Source: Larix kaempferi (Eukaryota > Streptophyta > Pinopsida > Pinales > Pinaceae). Taken from it: a DNA stretch of 64,000 nt. Location of the stretch: contig BSBM01000608.1 of assembly GCA_027924585.1 (NCBI GenBank), positions 6,450,501-6,514,500 of the forward strand, in the 5' to 3' direction. How positions within the stretch are numbered: position 1 is the stretch's first letter; the number at the start of each line of letters is the position of its first letter. A program made the position numbers and the translations under genes. Of the stretch, positions 11,304 through 22,411 are shown one piece after another. Below the pieces are notes generated by a model, which saw only the letters and a list, made by a program, of their open reading frames with translations, had not been told where the DNA came from and ran no database searches.

Positions 11304-14300
11304 TTAGTGCTCATCAAAATTGAACAAAAATGGATATGCCACCCTCATGGCATCCTCCAGCTCCCATGTAGCCTCATCGGGATCTTAGTGCTTCCATTGC
11401 ACCTTTACCTGTCTGATGGCTCGGTTCCGGAGCAATGTTACCTTCTTGTCTAGGATGCGCAATGGATCGGTTTGGAATTCTCGCTCGGGTTCCACCTGGA
11501 TCACATCCCAATTAATCACATGGTTAGGATCATGTACATATTTCTTAAGCAAAGAGACATGAAAAATATTATGAGCTTTAGTGCTAGCAGGCAATGCAAG
11601 TCTATATGCAACTGGTCCTATTCTTTCAAGCACTTCAAATGGCCCACAATATCTAGGTGATAGCTTGGCACAACTCCCAAGCTTCAAGGAACTCTTCCTT
11701 GATCTCACTCTAAGATACACATGATCCCCAACATTGAATTCCCTATGCACTCTATGCTTATCCGCATAGCTTTTCTGTCTATCCTGGGCTACTTTTAAAT
11801 TCTGTTTGATCTTGGCAACTTCTTGTTCCATTTCCTTAAGCAATTCTGGCCCAAGTACAATTCTGTTCACTGGATTGTCCCAAGTCACTGGTGTCCTACA
11901 CCTTCTGCCGTATAAAGCCTCATAAGGACTCAGTCCTAACGATGCTTGTTGCCCATTGTTATATGCAAATTCTACCAAGTGTAGATAATCCTCCCACTTG
12001 GATGGTTTGTCCATTACATACATGCGGAGCATGTCTTCAAGCACCCGATTTACTCTTTCTGTTTGCCCATCTGTTTGAGGATGGTATGTGGTACTAAAGC
12101 TTAGCTGTGTACCCAAATCTGCAAAGAGGCCTTTCCAAAAATTGGAAGTGAACTTGGTATCTCTATCAGAAATTATTGCTTTAGGAAACCCATGTAATCT
12201 TAATATTTCCTTCATGAAAATATTTGCAATGGCATCGGCTTTATGTGTGGACTTAACCGGTATAAAATGTGTTGCCTTTGTTAACTTGTCCACCACAACC
12301 ATGATGGAATCATGTTGTATCTTAGTCATTGGAAATCCTGTAATAAAGTCCATGGATATTACTTCCCATTTCCATTCTGGAATTGGCACTGGGAGCAATG
12401 AACCTACTGGATGTTGGTGTTCACTCTTCACCTGCTGACATTCCATGCACTTAGAAATGTATTCAGCGACATCCTTCTTCATGCCTGGCCAGAAATAGTA
12501 TTTTCTTGCTGTAGCAATTGTTTTCTAATATCCTGGGTGACCAGAGTATGGAGCTTTATGGATTTCATCCATAACAATTCTCCTCAAATCTTCCGCATTT
12601 GGAACATAGGCTCTATTCTTATAAGTAAGAAATCCGCCTTCTTCCAAATGATAACCCTCATATTTCTTTTCAAGGTTTTGCTGCTTCAATTTTCCCTTTA
12701 TCTGCTCATACACTTCATCCTCACCCATCTGGTTCACAATCTGCTGCCTCAAATCTGGTTGGCAAGTACTAAGCGCCGCCACATACATTTCATGTACCTT
12801 CCTGCTGAGTATATCATCCACCTTGTTTTCTTTCCCTTTTATGTGTTTGATCTCAAAATCAAACTCACACAAAAATTCCAACCATCTAGCTTGCCTAGCA
12901 TTTAAAGTTGGCTGGTCAAACAAGTATTTCAGACCACAATGGTCTGTTCTTAACTCAAATTTTCTTCCCATCAAGTAATGCCTCCACATCTTTAAAGCAT
13001 GTACTATGGCTGCAAGTTCTATATCGTGAGTAGCATAGTTCTTCTCATGCTCCTTCAACTTTCTTGACTCATAGCATATCACGTGGTTGTCTTGCATAAG
13101 AACTCCTCCAAGTCTTTGATTGCATGCATCGGTACACACCACAAAATCTTTTTCTGGGTCTGCGATCTTCAAAATTGGTGCACTTGTAAGAAGATTTTTC
13201 AATTGTTGAAAACTTTCCTCACATCTTGGTGACCATTCAAAATTTATCCCCTTCTTTTGAAAAGAAGTGATCGGGTTTGCAACCTTGGAGAATCCTTCGA
13301 TAAACCTCCTGTAGTAACCAGCAAGGCCCATAAAAGATCTCACATCAGTCACATTCCTTGGAGTTGGCCAATTCATAATGGTTTCAATCTTCTCAGGGTC
13401 TACAGATATTCCTTCGTCGAAGATGATGTGACCCAAATAATGAATTCTATCTTTATAAAAGTCACATTTGCTCAACTTTGCATACAACTTATGCTCCCTT
13501 AGTAATTGCATTGTCATTCTCAAATGTTCTTCATGCTCTTCTTCATTCTTAGAATAGATGAGAATGTCATCTAGGAATACAAGAACAAACTTGTCCAAAT
13601 ACTTGCTAAAAACATTATTCATGAGAAACATGAATGTAGCTGGTGCATTTGTGAGACCGAATGGTACCACTACAAACTCATAGTGTCCATACCTTGTTCT
13701 AAATGTTGTCTTATGGATATCTTCTTCTTTGATTCTTACTTGATGGTAACCAGACCTCAAGTCAATCTTTGAAAATACCTTTGCTCCTCTCATTTGGTAA
13801 AAAAGGTCATCAATTCAAGGCAACGGGTATTTGTTCTTCACATTGACTTTGTTCAACTACCTGTAGTCAATACATAACCTGAGCGTTCCATCTTTCTTTT
13901 TCACAAATAGAACAGGTGCTCCCCACGGGGACACACTTGGCCTAATATATTTCTTTTCTAGCAACTCTTGTAATTGCATTTTCAATTCTAGCAATTTCGG
14001 TGTACTCATCCTGTAGGGTGTCTTAGACACTAGTGCCACTCCTAGCACGAGTTCAATTGTAAAGTCAATGTCTCTCTTTGGAGGGAGTCCTGGAATCTCA
14101 TCAGGAAAAACATCCCTGAATTCTTGCAATACGTGATAGTCCTCAAATTTAAGAGTTTCATGCTCTGCTGCCTCTAAAATGTGAGCTGCATACAATTGAC
14201 ATCCCTTCCTACAAAACCTCTTCAGCTGCATGGCTGAAACTTGTCTAATAGAAGTCACCTTTGGAATTCCTTTTACAACTCTTGGGTTTCTTTCTTCGTC

Positions 14301-16001
14301 CATGCATTCAAATGTCTTATTGTAGCAATCAAGTTTAACCCTGTGTGATTATAACCAATCCATTCCAATGAGAATATCATAGGAACCCAGTGGCAAAATA
14401 TTCAGATTTGCATAAGTGAATAGCCCATCCATCTCTAATGGACATTTCTCTACTATTTCGCTAACTTTTCTCTTGGTTCCAGTGGCTAGTTGAACTAACC
14501 ATGATTTACTATGCTTTAATTTCTTGAAAGCGCAAATCTAAAAAATTCTAGGAGTGACATAACTATGAGTAGATCCAGGGTCAATCAAAATAGAAACAGA
14601 TTGCTTAGCAATCTTACCTTCAACTTCAACTACAGTTGATGGATGATCTGCCTGGCGGTTGTCTAGTGCTGCATAGATTCTAGGGATTGTCCTCACCACT
14701 TGACCCACAGTTTCAGCCCCCTGGATGTTGTGGACTTGATTTGCATTCCCATTCCGATGTGGACAGTTCCTAAGCATGTGGTCTCCTCCACAACCCCAAC
14801 ATTGAAGTGGTTCTCTTGGCTCCTTTGGATCTCTTGGCTTGTCTCTCATCATCCTAGTTGGCTTAGTCACAACCTGTGATGGTTGCCTTTGTTGATTCCG
14901 GAATTGAGGAGGCTTGAACCCCTTCTTCCTTTGATCAAACTTTTCATTCTTCCTATCCTTCCATGCCTTATGGAATTCTGGTTTGCTTCTGTTTTGATCA
15001 AAGCAATACTTGGCCTTTCTTATGGCCTCCTCTAGATTTCGAGGTTCATCAAACTCAATTCTATCTTTATATGATTGGGGCAGTCCACTTAGGAAATGCT
15101 GAATTTTCACCTTATCATCTCGAATGTACTTGACATACCTTAGCAGCTCCAAGAACTTGTTTGCATATTCTTCCATGGTCAATTGTCCCAATCTTAGCTC
15201 ATGGAACTCTTTGATCTTATCATCATAGTACCTGTCAGAGAAGTACTTCTGCTTAAAGTATTTCTTGAACTGCTTCCACACAATCTTTCTTTCGTTGATC
15301 TTCTTCACTTGCCTAATGTGTTCCCACCATATAGATGCTCTACCATTCAAGTTGAAGATGGATACCCTTGCCTTCATATTTTTCGAGTAGTATTGGACTT
15401 GGAAATACTTCCTCATCCCAAGAAGCCAAGCTTCAGCTTCTTGACCAAACTTTATCTCTCCATCAAATGTAGGAGGTTTTGCCTTCTTAAATTCCCCATG
15501 TGAATTGTTCTTGTAGTGCTTCTTCCTCTTACTTCTACAGGATGAAGAGCTTGAACCCTCAATGGATTCTTTAGAGTCAGATGATTTATTAGAAGAGATT
15601 TCTGGACTATATGTTGTGTCTATAGAAACTCTTCTTGGGCTACTAGCCCTCTTGCGGGAATTCCTTCTAGAACTACTTCCACCCCTTTCTAGATTTGATG
15701 TCTGATGCCCAGAGTTTATTTGCCTTTGGATGTCCGTCAAACTCTGTAGCATAGCTGTATTCAACTGATTTTGTTCTTCCTGAGCTTTAATCATCCTTTC
15801 ATTATCTTCCCTACAGCTTTGCAACTCCACCCTTAGGCTTCTCATGGTGGCTGCAATACCTGGAGGGGTCTCTTGATTTCTTCTCCCATTAGATTCTGTT
15901 TCAGCATTTTCAACATGTAGGTTCTCCCCCATGGCATCTGTTTTAGGCTCATAGGGATCCTGTACATCATCCATGATGTTGATTTTTCTTGGCCCAACCA
16001 A
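11304..16001 (-). pseudogene. gag-pol of gypsy D, one frame with six in-frame stops
   Basis: A single 1,566-codon frame starts at ATG 16001 (MVGPRKINIMDD) and ends at TAA 11304. Gag: capsid domain, then zinc knuckle CWGCGGDHMLRNC at about 14790. Protease: ILIDPGSTHSYV, with D-P-G in place of the usual D-S/T-G. RT: LCIDYR, FLDD at 13566-13577. RNase [14 protein letters not shown]. Integrase: H-x3-H-type and C-x2-C zinc site, then MDFITGFP, ISDRDTKF and the catalytic Glu in RVLEDML. The C-terminus reads QVKVQW, then DPDEATWELE, a chromodomain-like tail seen in plant chromoviruses. Stops are at 14538 (TAG), 14349 (TAA), 13857 (TAG at the Gln of YRQLNK), 13815 (TGA at an Arg), 12525 (TAG) and 11385 (TAA). 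No frameshift was seen, so decay is by point mutation. Confidence 0.93.
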
Positions 16002-16278
16002 GATTCAAAACTTTCCAACTGTACTATCTAGAGTGTTTCCCTGATGTAACTGTGATTCTGTAAAATGTGTTCATCAACACAATTGTTAGCTGCATTATAT
16101 TCTCGGAAATTCATAAATTACTTCATGCACGTGGGAAAATATTATGTTGACAATTTGTCGAATCCTCTAATTTTCTCACAATCAATCGACATGTGAGGGG
16201 GAAAAAGGGGGTCAAGGGGGCTTGCTCCATTGTGGCTTCCCTGCACCACTGCAGGGCAGGTCAAGGGCAGCGCCCTCG

Positions 16279-16306
<28 letters not shown>
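16279..16306. repeat. Poly(T) tract, 28 bp, in the leader of gypsy D
   Basis: A run of 28 T on the plus strand (A on the element strand) marks the edge between a GC-rich leader block and the palindromic array. It could be the tail of an older retroposed sequence captured in the leader, or simple slippage. Confidence 0.8.
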
Positions 16307-16312
<6 letters not shown>

Positions 16313-16314
16313 CT

Positions 16315-16945
16315 CTCCGCAGCTGCGGGGCAGTTCGCCGAATGCTTCCGCAATTGCGGGGTGATTCGCCGAATGCTCTCGCAGTTGCGGAGCGATTTGG
16401 CGAATGCTCCCACAGTTGCGGAGCGATTCGACGAATGCTCCCGCAGTTGCGGAGCCATTCGCGGGATGCTTCCGCAGTTGCGGAGCGATTCGGTGAATGC
16501 TTCCGCAGTTGCGGAGCCATTCGCTGAACGCTTCCGCAATTGCGGGGCGATTTGCTGAGTGCTCCCGCAGTTCCAAAACGACTCGCGGAACCCTTCCGCA
16601 ATTTCGGAAGACATTTCGGAATTCTTTCTGCAGTTGCGGAGTGGTTCGTGGAACTCTTCCGCGGTTGCGAGAAGATTTGCCGAACTCTTCCGCAATTGCG
16701 GGAAGATTCGCAGAACTCTTCCACAACTGCAGAAAGATTCGCCGAAGTCTTCTGCAGTTTCGGAAGAGAATTCCTTCTGCAATTTCCTTCTGAACACTTA
16801 GAAAAAAATTTCGCTGTTTCGGAGCAATTCACCGAATTCTTCCGTGTTGCGGAACAACTCGCGGAATCCTTCCACAGTTTCAGAAGAGAATCCCTTCCGC
16901 AATTTCGGGCAGAACTCATAGAAACTTAGAAAATTTTTGAAATTT
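16315..16945. repeat. Palindromic 31-bp minisatellite in the gypsy D leader
   Basis: About 14 regular 31-bp units (first clean starts 16344, 16375) with a core like CTTCCGCAGTTGCGGAG followed by CGATTCGCNGAA. After about 16770 the units degrade, ending with ACTTAGAAAATTTT near 16924. The core is a near-perfect palindrome, so single-stranded RNA or DNA would fold into serial hairpins. It lies between the PBS and the gag start. The same type of unit occurs at 51540-52745. Overlapping open frames here on both strands exist only because the unit lacks stops. Confidence 0.9.
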
Positions 16946-17033
16946 TTCTTAACTATCAGTGCTAAGCAGGAATCATACTTACCTCTGCACCTATGATAGG
17001 TAGCCCCATAAAGGCCCAATGCTGCAACTAGCA

Positions 17034-17048
17034 GCTCTGATACCAAAA
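17034..17048 (-). other. Primer-binding site of gypsy D
   Basis: Three bases inside the 5' LTR the minus strand reads TGGTATCAGAGC, complementary to the 3' end of plant initiator tRNA-Met. This is the usual minus-strand primer of many plant LTR elements. Confidence 0.9.
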
Positions 17049-18663
17049 TGTAACGTCCCCTCCTATCATACCAGCATGATAGAGAGTATCGTGATACCAA
17101 ACCGGGACATCTAGTCCCATACTTTGTAAACAAACATTCAATTTAAAATGAAGATAGACATATGCAAATGCATAACTATTTGAAAACACATCGGAAGTAA
17201 TATCAATTACACATTCATCATACATTCACGATATTCATCAAATAAATAAATGCAAAGTTAACACAAGAGAGCACTTATCTTATAACAAATAGTCCCAAGC
17301 GACTGGCTATGCAACTGCAACGTTCCACCCAACCATAGGCCAGTTGTGATCATCAATAACTCAACACACTGCCACCCCCGAGTTGGGCATGATCTCTACA
17401 AGGAATCAGGGAACAGCAAACTTGCACATAGTCAAGCATACACCAAGATGAGCCAAGCCAATCTGCAATTGGGTTTATCAGGCTGCTAGGAAATGGAAAG
17501 AAAGAATTGCTAAGCTAGTGAGCTCAACCACAGAGCTATGGATACCCCTCCCAGATCTATTCAGCTTGGAACTCACAATGCCTACACACCCAACACAAGA
17601 AAGTATCCTCTTCACTGCCACACAGTCCCTCAAGCCATACCTTCCTTTCTAGTGTTCTCAGGGTGTGCATAGAAAGTAGCCAAAGCCCTCTTGATCTTCT
17701 TGAGGGGTTCCTCCCTTCACTAGGTTTATCAATTCTGTCCACTACCACTCCAAGTTTCTTGCTCACAGATTCAAATCAAACAGGGATGCAGATAATCAGC
17801 TAATTGCAATGGCTTGACAGGAGAAAAACGTTTGTACAGTGATAGGCATGAAAATGATTCCTTGAGCTTTAGAAAAACGTGGGAAGGCTAAAAATGAACA
17901 ATGGAGGTTTTGGGAAAACCCCAGGAAGTAGAAATCGTTTTTAGGAAAAACGCCCATGGCAATTCTGGGACAAAACGACCTCCATACAGTCCCAAAACGC
18001 CGCCCCTTCTTCCCAGCTACTGTCCAAAACCAAAAATGAGTTTTTTGGGCAAGGAAAACCCTGCATTTTTTATGAAAAACGTGAATGTAACTTCCAGCAG
18101 TCTCTATCTGCGTGAGAGAGGAAAAGCTATCTGTTCAGAATGGCTTTGGGCACCATTTCGTGGGTGTTTTCTTGCCCAAGGAGATAAAACATGATTTCCC
18201 AGGTTGATGGCTTGCCCATGCACGAAATTGGCTGCCATACCTCTTCATTCCCAAGGCATTAACTGCCTCAACCAATTCTTGGAAGAATTAAATGATTGGG
18301 TCCATAACCCAAAATGGGTAGTTGGTAGTTATGGGTTTTCTCATTGACACATGGATTAACACCATTGGCTCAAGGGTTTGAATAATTTCCCCCCCTATTC
18401 CTTGTAGAATCATGCCCCCATCTCTTTGTTTCATTGCATAGCTAGTTGTGGGTATTTTTCATTAAAATTCGTATTTACATGATGTCTCATTTACATTGTG
18501 CTTATCTAGCACAAGAACCATAGGCATCTATTTTTAATTGCCGATACATGAAACGCTAAATAAATGGTGGGGCCTTGGCCTTGAGCTCCTCACCATGATT
18601 AAATTACAATATTTACATCATTTACGATTTAATACAAAAGGGGGTCAAAATGGGGACATTACA
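17049..18663 (-). repeat. 5' LTR of gypsy D
   Basis: 1,615 bp, the partner of 9655-11275. In the minus orientation this LTR would hold the promoter, and a TTTTATAAGATAAG-type TATA candidate is present in it. Confidence 0.95.
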
Positions 18664-18807
18664 TTCAGTTGCAGTGAGAGGAAACCTAACTTGATGGGGA
18701 CATCAAGTGAGGCCATAACATAGCCACCCATGGATTCGACCCCGAGACATTTTGCTTGTTGTTTACAATACTCATCCACTTGAGCTAACCCACGAGGCTA
18801 CAAAAAA

Positions 18808-18817
18808 CAAGAATGAT
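18808..18817. repeat. Right TSD of split SINE
   Basis: CAAGAATGAT, identical to 9571-9580. Confidence 0.7.
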
Positions 18818-20352
18818 ATTATAATGCATGTCCAAATTTGCCATGATTTTTTCCATCCTCTACTTTTTCATTTTGAATTCACTTCCAATTCTACTTGCTT
18901 GGCCAATTGAACCTACAATCGCATGTTGGTATGTGGAATTTCCCAATGTAGGCCTTCCAACTGGTTAGCCATACTTCTTCACACCTTATGAACCTCCATT
19001 ATGCCACAATTTTCACAATTGCTTGAGTGGTTATGCTTGAATATGGTTGATGTAGAGTAGAAGAGGCTTGACAAGTCTAATCACTTCTTATGCATGAATA
19101 GTTTGATACAATTCTCTCCATTGAAAATAAGAATAATGAAAAGAGGATAAAAGATATTAAGGCAATCAAAGTCCATAACGTCACCACAAACACCTTGAAC
19201 ACCTTGTGTAAGGATTTACTAGAATATCTCCTCAACCAATTCAACTTTTCCTCGTAGGTGAAATAAATCAGCATATGACAAACCCAAATCTCACCATAGC
19301 AAACAACCATAAATTTCAAAATTGACTTGGAGAAATCCCACTTGCTCCATGAATTACCATCTCTTTATCACAAATACTTCCACCATATATATAATAATGG
19401 TTGAAGTGTGAGATAGGTGTAATACGGCGGGGATGATTTATGACACCTCTCCTGAATCCTCCCAATGGACAAATGTCATTACAGAACACAAACATTCCAT
19501 GCATTTCATTCTTATGATCCATGCTTAAGGGTTTAATAATAATTTAGAGTCCACTCCATTTTTTATTAAGACCTCCCTATCCAAGTAAACAGTTGAATTC
19601 ATGAAACCATCTTCCTAATCATTATAAGAGCAGTGAATGTGATAGGAATATATTGTTTCAAAATGAGAGATAAGTTCTTTAATCCTCTCGATCATTCTAG
19701 ATAATATTGATCCACATCTTGAATTGGCCCTTGTTGCTTGCCCAATGACTAATGAGAAGATTCCAATGACCATAACATTATTGATATTCAAATCATGAAG
19801 TATGATCAATCCAAAATACAAAACATACATATTTGCTTGATTATTTGTTGTCACTCCTATTCAATATATATATATATAGATATATAGATATAGATATGAT
19901 ATTTGAATTGTGCAAGTTCAACCATTGGATCCATTTTTTCTAGTAACTTTGTATATGTTCGGTTGATCGTGTAGAAGGAAATTCTTGGATCCATAATTTT
20001 TTTGGTATCTTTGTATATGCTTGGATGATGGTTGCATCAATGTACTAAACTATGTTCACTTTCATTCTTTTTTGAATAGCAAGGAACAATTTTTTCTTCT
20101 TGAAAAAAAATATGATATTTAAAGTTCTCCTCTAGCATCTAAGATCATCCTTACACCTGCCACCAAAAGTATTATGCAACAATACACTTGTAAATTAATT
20201 AAATATGAAATGTATAGTACAACATCATCACTAAACAAGTGATCATCATCCTATAGTTTTCTATTAACCTTAAGTATTCATAAAGGACATAAGAAGAAGT
20301 AAAATAATGTTATTTGAAAGGTGAGCCACACTCTTTTCAAGGTATATAAATT
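18818..20352. other. Spacer between gypsy D and copia C
   Basis: Apart from an RNase H remnant (about 19615-19860, minus), only degenerate minus-strand open frames are seen. A TA/TAGA simple repeat lies at 19866-19900. The stretch 18840-19600, read on the minus strand, may be the decayed 3' part of the element that carried the RNase H. Confidence 0.4.
19615..19860 (-). pseudogene. RNase H (RVT_3) remnant
   Basis: The minus strand reads TTNNQANMYVLYFGL, then VMVIGIFSLVIGQ where a GDS would be expected (GDS has become GIF), then SRMIERIK and ISHFETIYSYHI. The TNNQAE-like start and spacing match the remnant at 5507-6195. The catalytic Asp of GDS is lost. No attached RT is seen. Retroelement family uncertain; LINE-derived is most likely. 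Confidence 0.6.
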
Positions 20353-20879
20353 TGTTAATATTTGGTTGAGATTTGATATTTAATTCTTTTAGATGCATAA
20401 AATTGCAACAATGAGACAATTCAATCACATGAAATTCATTCAACCATAACACAAGATATACCCTGGGGAAAATCCTCAAAACAATGAGAACAAAAACCCC
20501 AACAACTCTTCTCAGTATAATATAATGGATAGAAGAGAATGCATTTCTTTTACAACATAACCGATTTATTTCAGAAGATAAGATATCACCAAACACTCTT
20601 GGTGAAGATACATAAGCAATAGAGAAGAGAGATCAATTGGATGTGTTTTCCAAAGTGTCCAACACATCAATATATAGAAAAAATCACTGCCATGCAAGGA
20701 ATAGCGAATCAGTCTCCCATGAAAACCATAGCAAGTTATATTCTTGGATAGTTGTAGTGCACTTCTAGTTTCTTCAATCATGCACCATCAATGTGCCATG
20801 CTTTTTTTCCTTAACTTGAAATCATGCTTAATTGGCTTTGGAGTGAACTCGCCTCATAACTGATGTAGGAGCACTTAGT

Positions 20880-21190
20880 TAACAAGCTAACATAAGTTTC
20901 ATCATGCAATAGGAGCAAATTTAGTGTTGTAACTTAAGTGTCATCTTTTAAATTTTAGTTTAACTAAAGTGTCGTCATGCAAAACACTTTAGTTAACTAA
21001 TTCATTTTTAACACTTTAGTTAACTTTTCTTAACTGAAAATCATGCTGATTTATTTTACTTAAGTTATCACTAAGTTCTCCTTTAGTTAACTAATTGCAT
21101 ATATTTAACTGATGCTTTAACTGAAGCATTGATTGAGGCATACATTGTTACTTAAATGAAGCTTTATAACTGAAGCTTCAACAATTCAAG
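20880..21190. promoter_or_regulatory. Cluster of AGTTAACT / TTTAACTGAAG words in U3 of copia C
   Basis: The words AGTTAACT, TTTAACTGA and CTTTAACTGAAG recur at least eight times in about 300 bp, and again in the other LTR at 33270-33560. Several contain TAACTG, a core bound by plant R2R3-MYB factors. Repeated MYB-type sites in U3 are known to drive some plant copia elements. Regulation here is inference. Confidence 0.35.
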
Positions 21191-21499
21191 TTCTCTTTAA
21201 TTAGCTGAAGTGTCTGCATGGGAAAATTCGAATTATCTTGATCTCTATGTTTTATCTTTTTATTTCTTTATCTTTTACTGCATGGTCAATATGTGCTAAC
21301 TTTAATTATCTATCACATTACATTATACTAAGAAGAATTATTGGATGTTGTGATCATATTATATTATTCCGGACCAAATGGTGATATGCTAAGGTAATTC
21401 ACTTTAGAGGTGATCAATCTCTAAAGGAGGCTTAATATCAATTGGTGATAATGGTTAATAATACATTACACAACATTAAATGCTTTTAACAAGTAAATC

Positions 21500-21671
21500 A
21501 TGACCTTTATACGGAAGCTCCACCTCTATACGGGAAGTCCATCCCATGGATACCTTTATACGAAAGGTTCACATGAGAATCATGACTTGACACACAAGTC
21601 CGGATCCTTGTCCAACAAGACTTTACAAAATCATTACTTTGATCAAAGTGCTCACCTCTATATGAGAGGAT
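21500..21671. repeat. Short palindrome array at the U3 edge of copia C (3' LTR copy)
   Basis: Degenerate 15-17-bp palindromes of the type ACCTCTATATGGGAGGT: ACCTTTATACGGAAG, CCTCTATACGGGAAG, ACCTTTATACGAAAGGT and ACCTCTATATGAGAGGA. They are separated by 10-80 bp. The other LTR has a longer set at 33899-34115. Confidence 0.75.
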
Positions 21672-21675
21672 CAAT

Positions 21676-22195
21676 TGTTGAAATATTGTAACTTCTAAGA
21701 ATATTCTATTTGTACTTTATCCGGAGATGATTCATTCCTTTGTCGGGACTTTATTGTATATCTGGAGATGTTTATTACTTTGTCGGGATGTTGTAACTAG
21801 GGTTATTAGACTCCCCTAGTGGGTTCGGCCCTGAGTTAATTGTTTAGGGGTTATTAGACTCTCCTAGGAGAAGTCGTCCCAGTTAGGGTTAAAAGTCAAG
21901 TGAGGTAAAGTATAAATAGAGGAGGTGTGTTCCTCATTTAACACACTCACTCACTCATTCACTCACTTGTGAATTGCGCATAGGAGAGAGAGAGAGATAT
22001 TTGCGAAGGAGGAGAAGGAGATCTTGTTTGGAGTTTACATATTTGTATTTGTTGGTCATCTATATTGAGGAAAGATTTGCTGGGTTTTCTATCCCATGAG
22101 GGTTTCCCAGGATAAATCGATGTCTATCTTGTGATTGTGTTTCTTTCAGTGATCCTTATTATGCTCTTGTTGTAAATTTTATGCTAAACTTAACA
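21676..22195 (+). repeat. 5' LTR of copia A
   Basis: 520 bp, TG...CA. It contains the promoter block shared with element B (TATA at 21911) and CA-rich R/U5 sequence with ACTCACTCACTCATTCACTC. Confidence 0.95.
21911..21920 (+). promoter_or_regulatory. TATA box of copia A LTR
   Basis: TATAAATAGA lies in a block (GTCGGCCCAGTTGGG-like, then AAGTGA and TATAAATAGAG) also found in both LTRs of element B and in A's 3' LTR at 28204. Transcription would start about 30 bp downstream. Confidence 0.75.
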
Positions 22196-22208
22196 TGGTA
22201 TAAGAGCT
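22196..22208 (+). other. Primer-binding site of copia A
   Basis: TGGTATAAGAGCT directly follows the 5' LTR. It is the initiator tRNA-Met PBS (TGGTATCAGAGC) with one substitution. Confidence 0.85.
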
Positions 22209-22411
22209 AGCCTGAATAGGACATATTTCACAAGGTGAAAATACCTCTCTCTCCTCCTCCGATGAAAAATAGGGTTTATGCAAAAGTAGGAATTTTTGGA
22301 ATCTTAGAGCATGGATGGATGAACCTCCTCAGAAGCAAAATTTTGAGCCCTAGATCGAACTTTTTGAGTGGGTAGATCTTTGGGAAAGTCAAATCCTAGT
22401 TTGACTTCTGG

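Larger units (their letters stand above)
9655..18663 (-). mobile_element. Ty3/gypsy LTR retrotransposon D (chromovirus-like)
   Basis: The element is complete in structure. LTRs at 9655-11275 and 17049-18663 run TGTAACGTCCCC...GGACATTACA, with TSD TTCGG / TTCAG (9650-9654, 18664-18668). On the minus strand the order is 5' LTR, tRNA-iMet-type PBS, ~1-kb leader with a palindromic array, gag-pol (PR, RT, RNase H, IN, chromodomain-like tail), PPT, 3' LTR. The PR-RT-RH-IN order defines Ty3/gypsy. gag-pol stays in one frame with six stops, so the copy cannot act alone. LTR mismatches of a few per cent are visible in the first 150 bp. Confidence 0.95.
9581..18807 (-). mobile_element. tRNA-derived SINE split by a gypsy insertion
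   Basis: The two parts are 9581-9654 (tail side) and about 18669-18807 (head side). Read on the minus strand, the head carries a polymerase III A-box-like word (GGTTAGCTCAAGTGG, from plus 18777-18793) and a B-box-like word (GGGTCGAATCC, plus 18732-18742). The tail end is an A run (T8 on the plus strand at 9581-9588). A 10-bp duplication CAAGAATGAT flanks both ends. Joined, the SINE would be about 215 bp. The 9-kb gypsy element D lies in the middle with its own 5-bp TSD, so the SINE is older than D. No protein is encoded. SINEs use LINE enzymes for mobility. Confidence 0.75.

Noticed and set aside
16142-16929. Seven or more overlapping open frames on both strands
   Set aside because: All are by-products of the 31-bp palindromic array, which has no stops in most frames.
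18730-18801. A minus-strand tRNA gene
   Set aside because: Same reason: boxes are present but embedded in a TSD-flanked SINE with an A tail.
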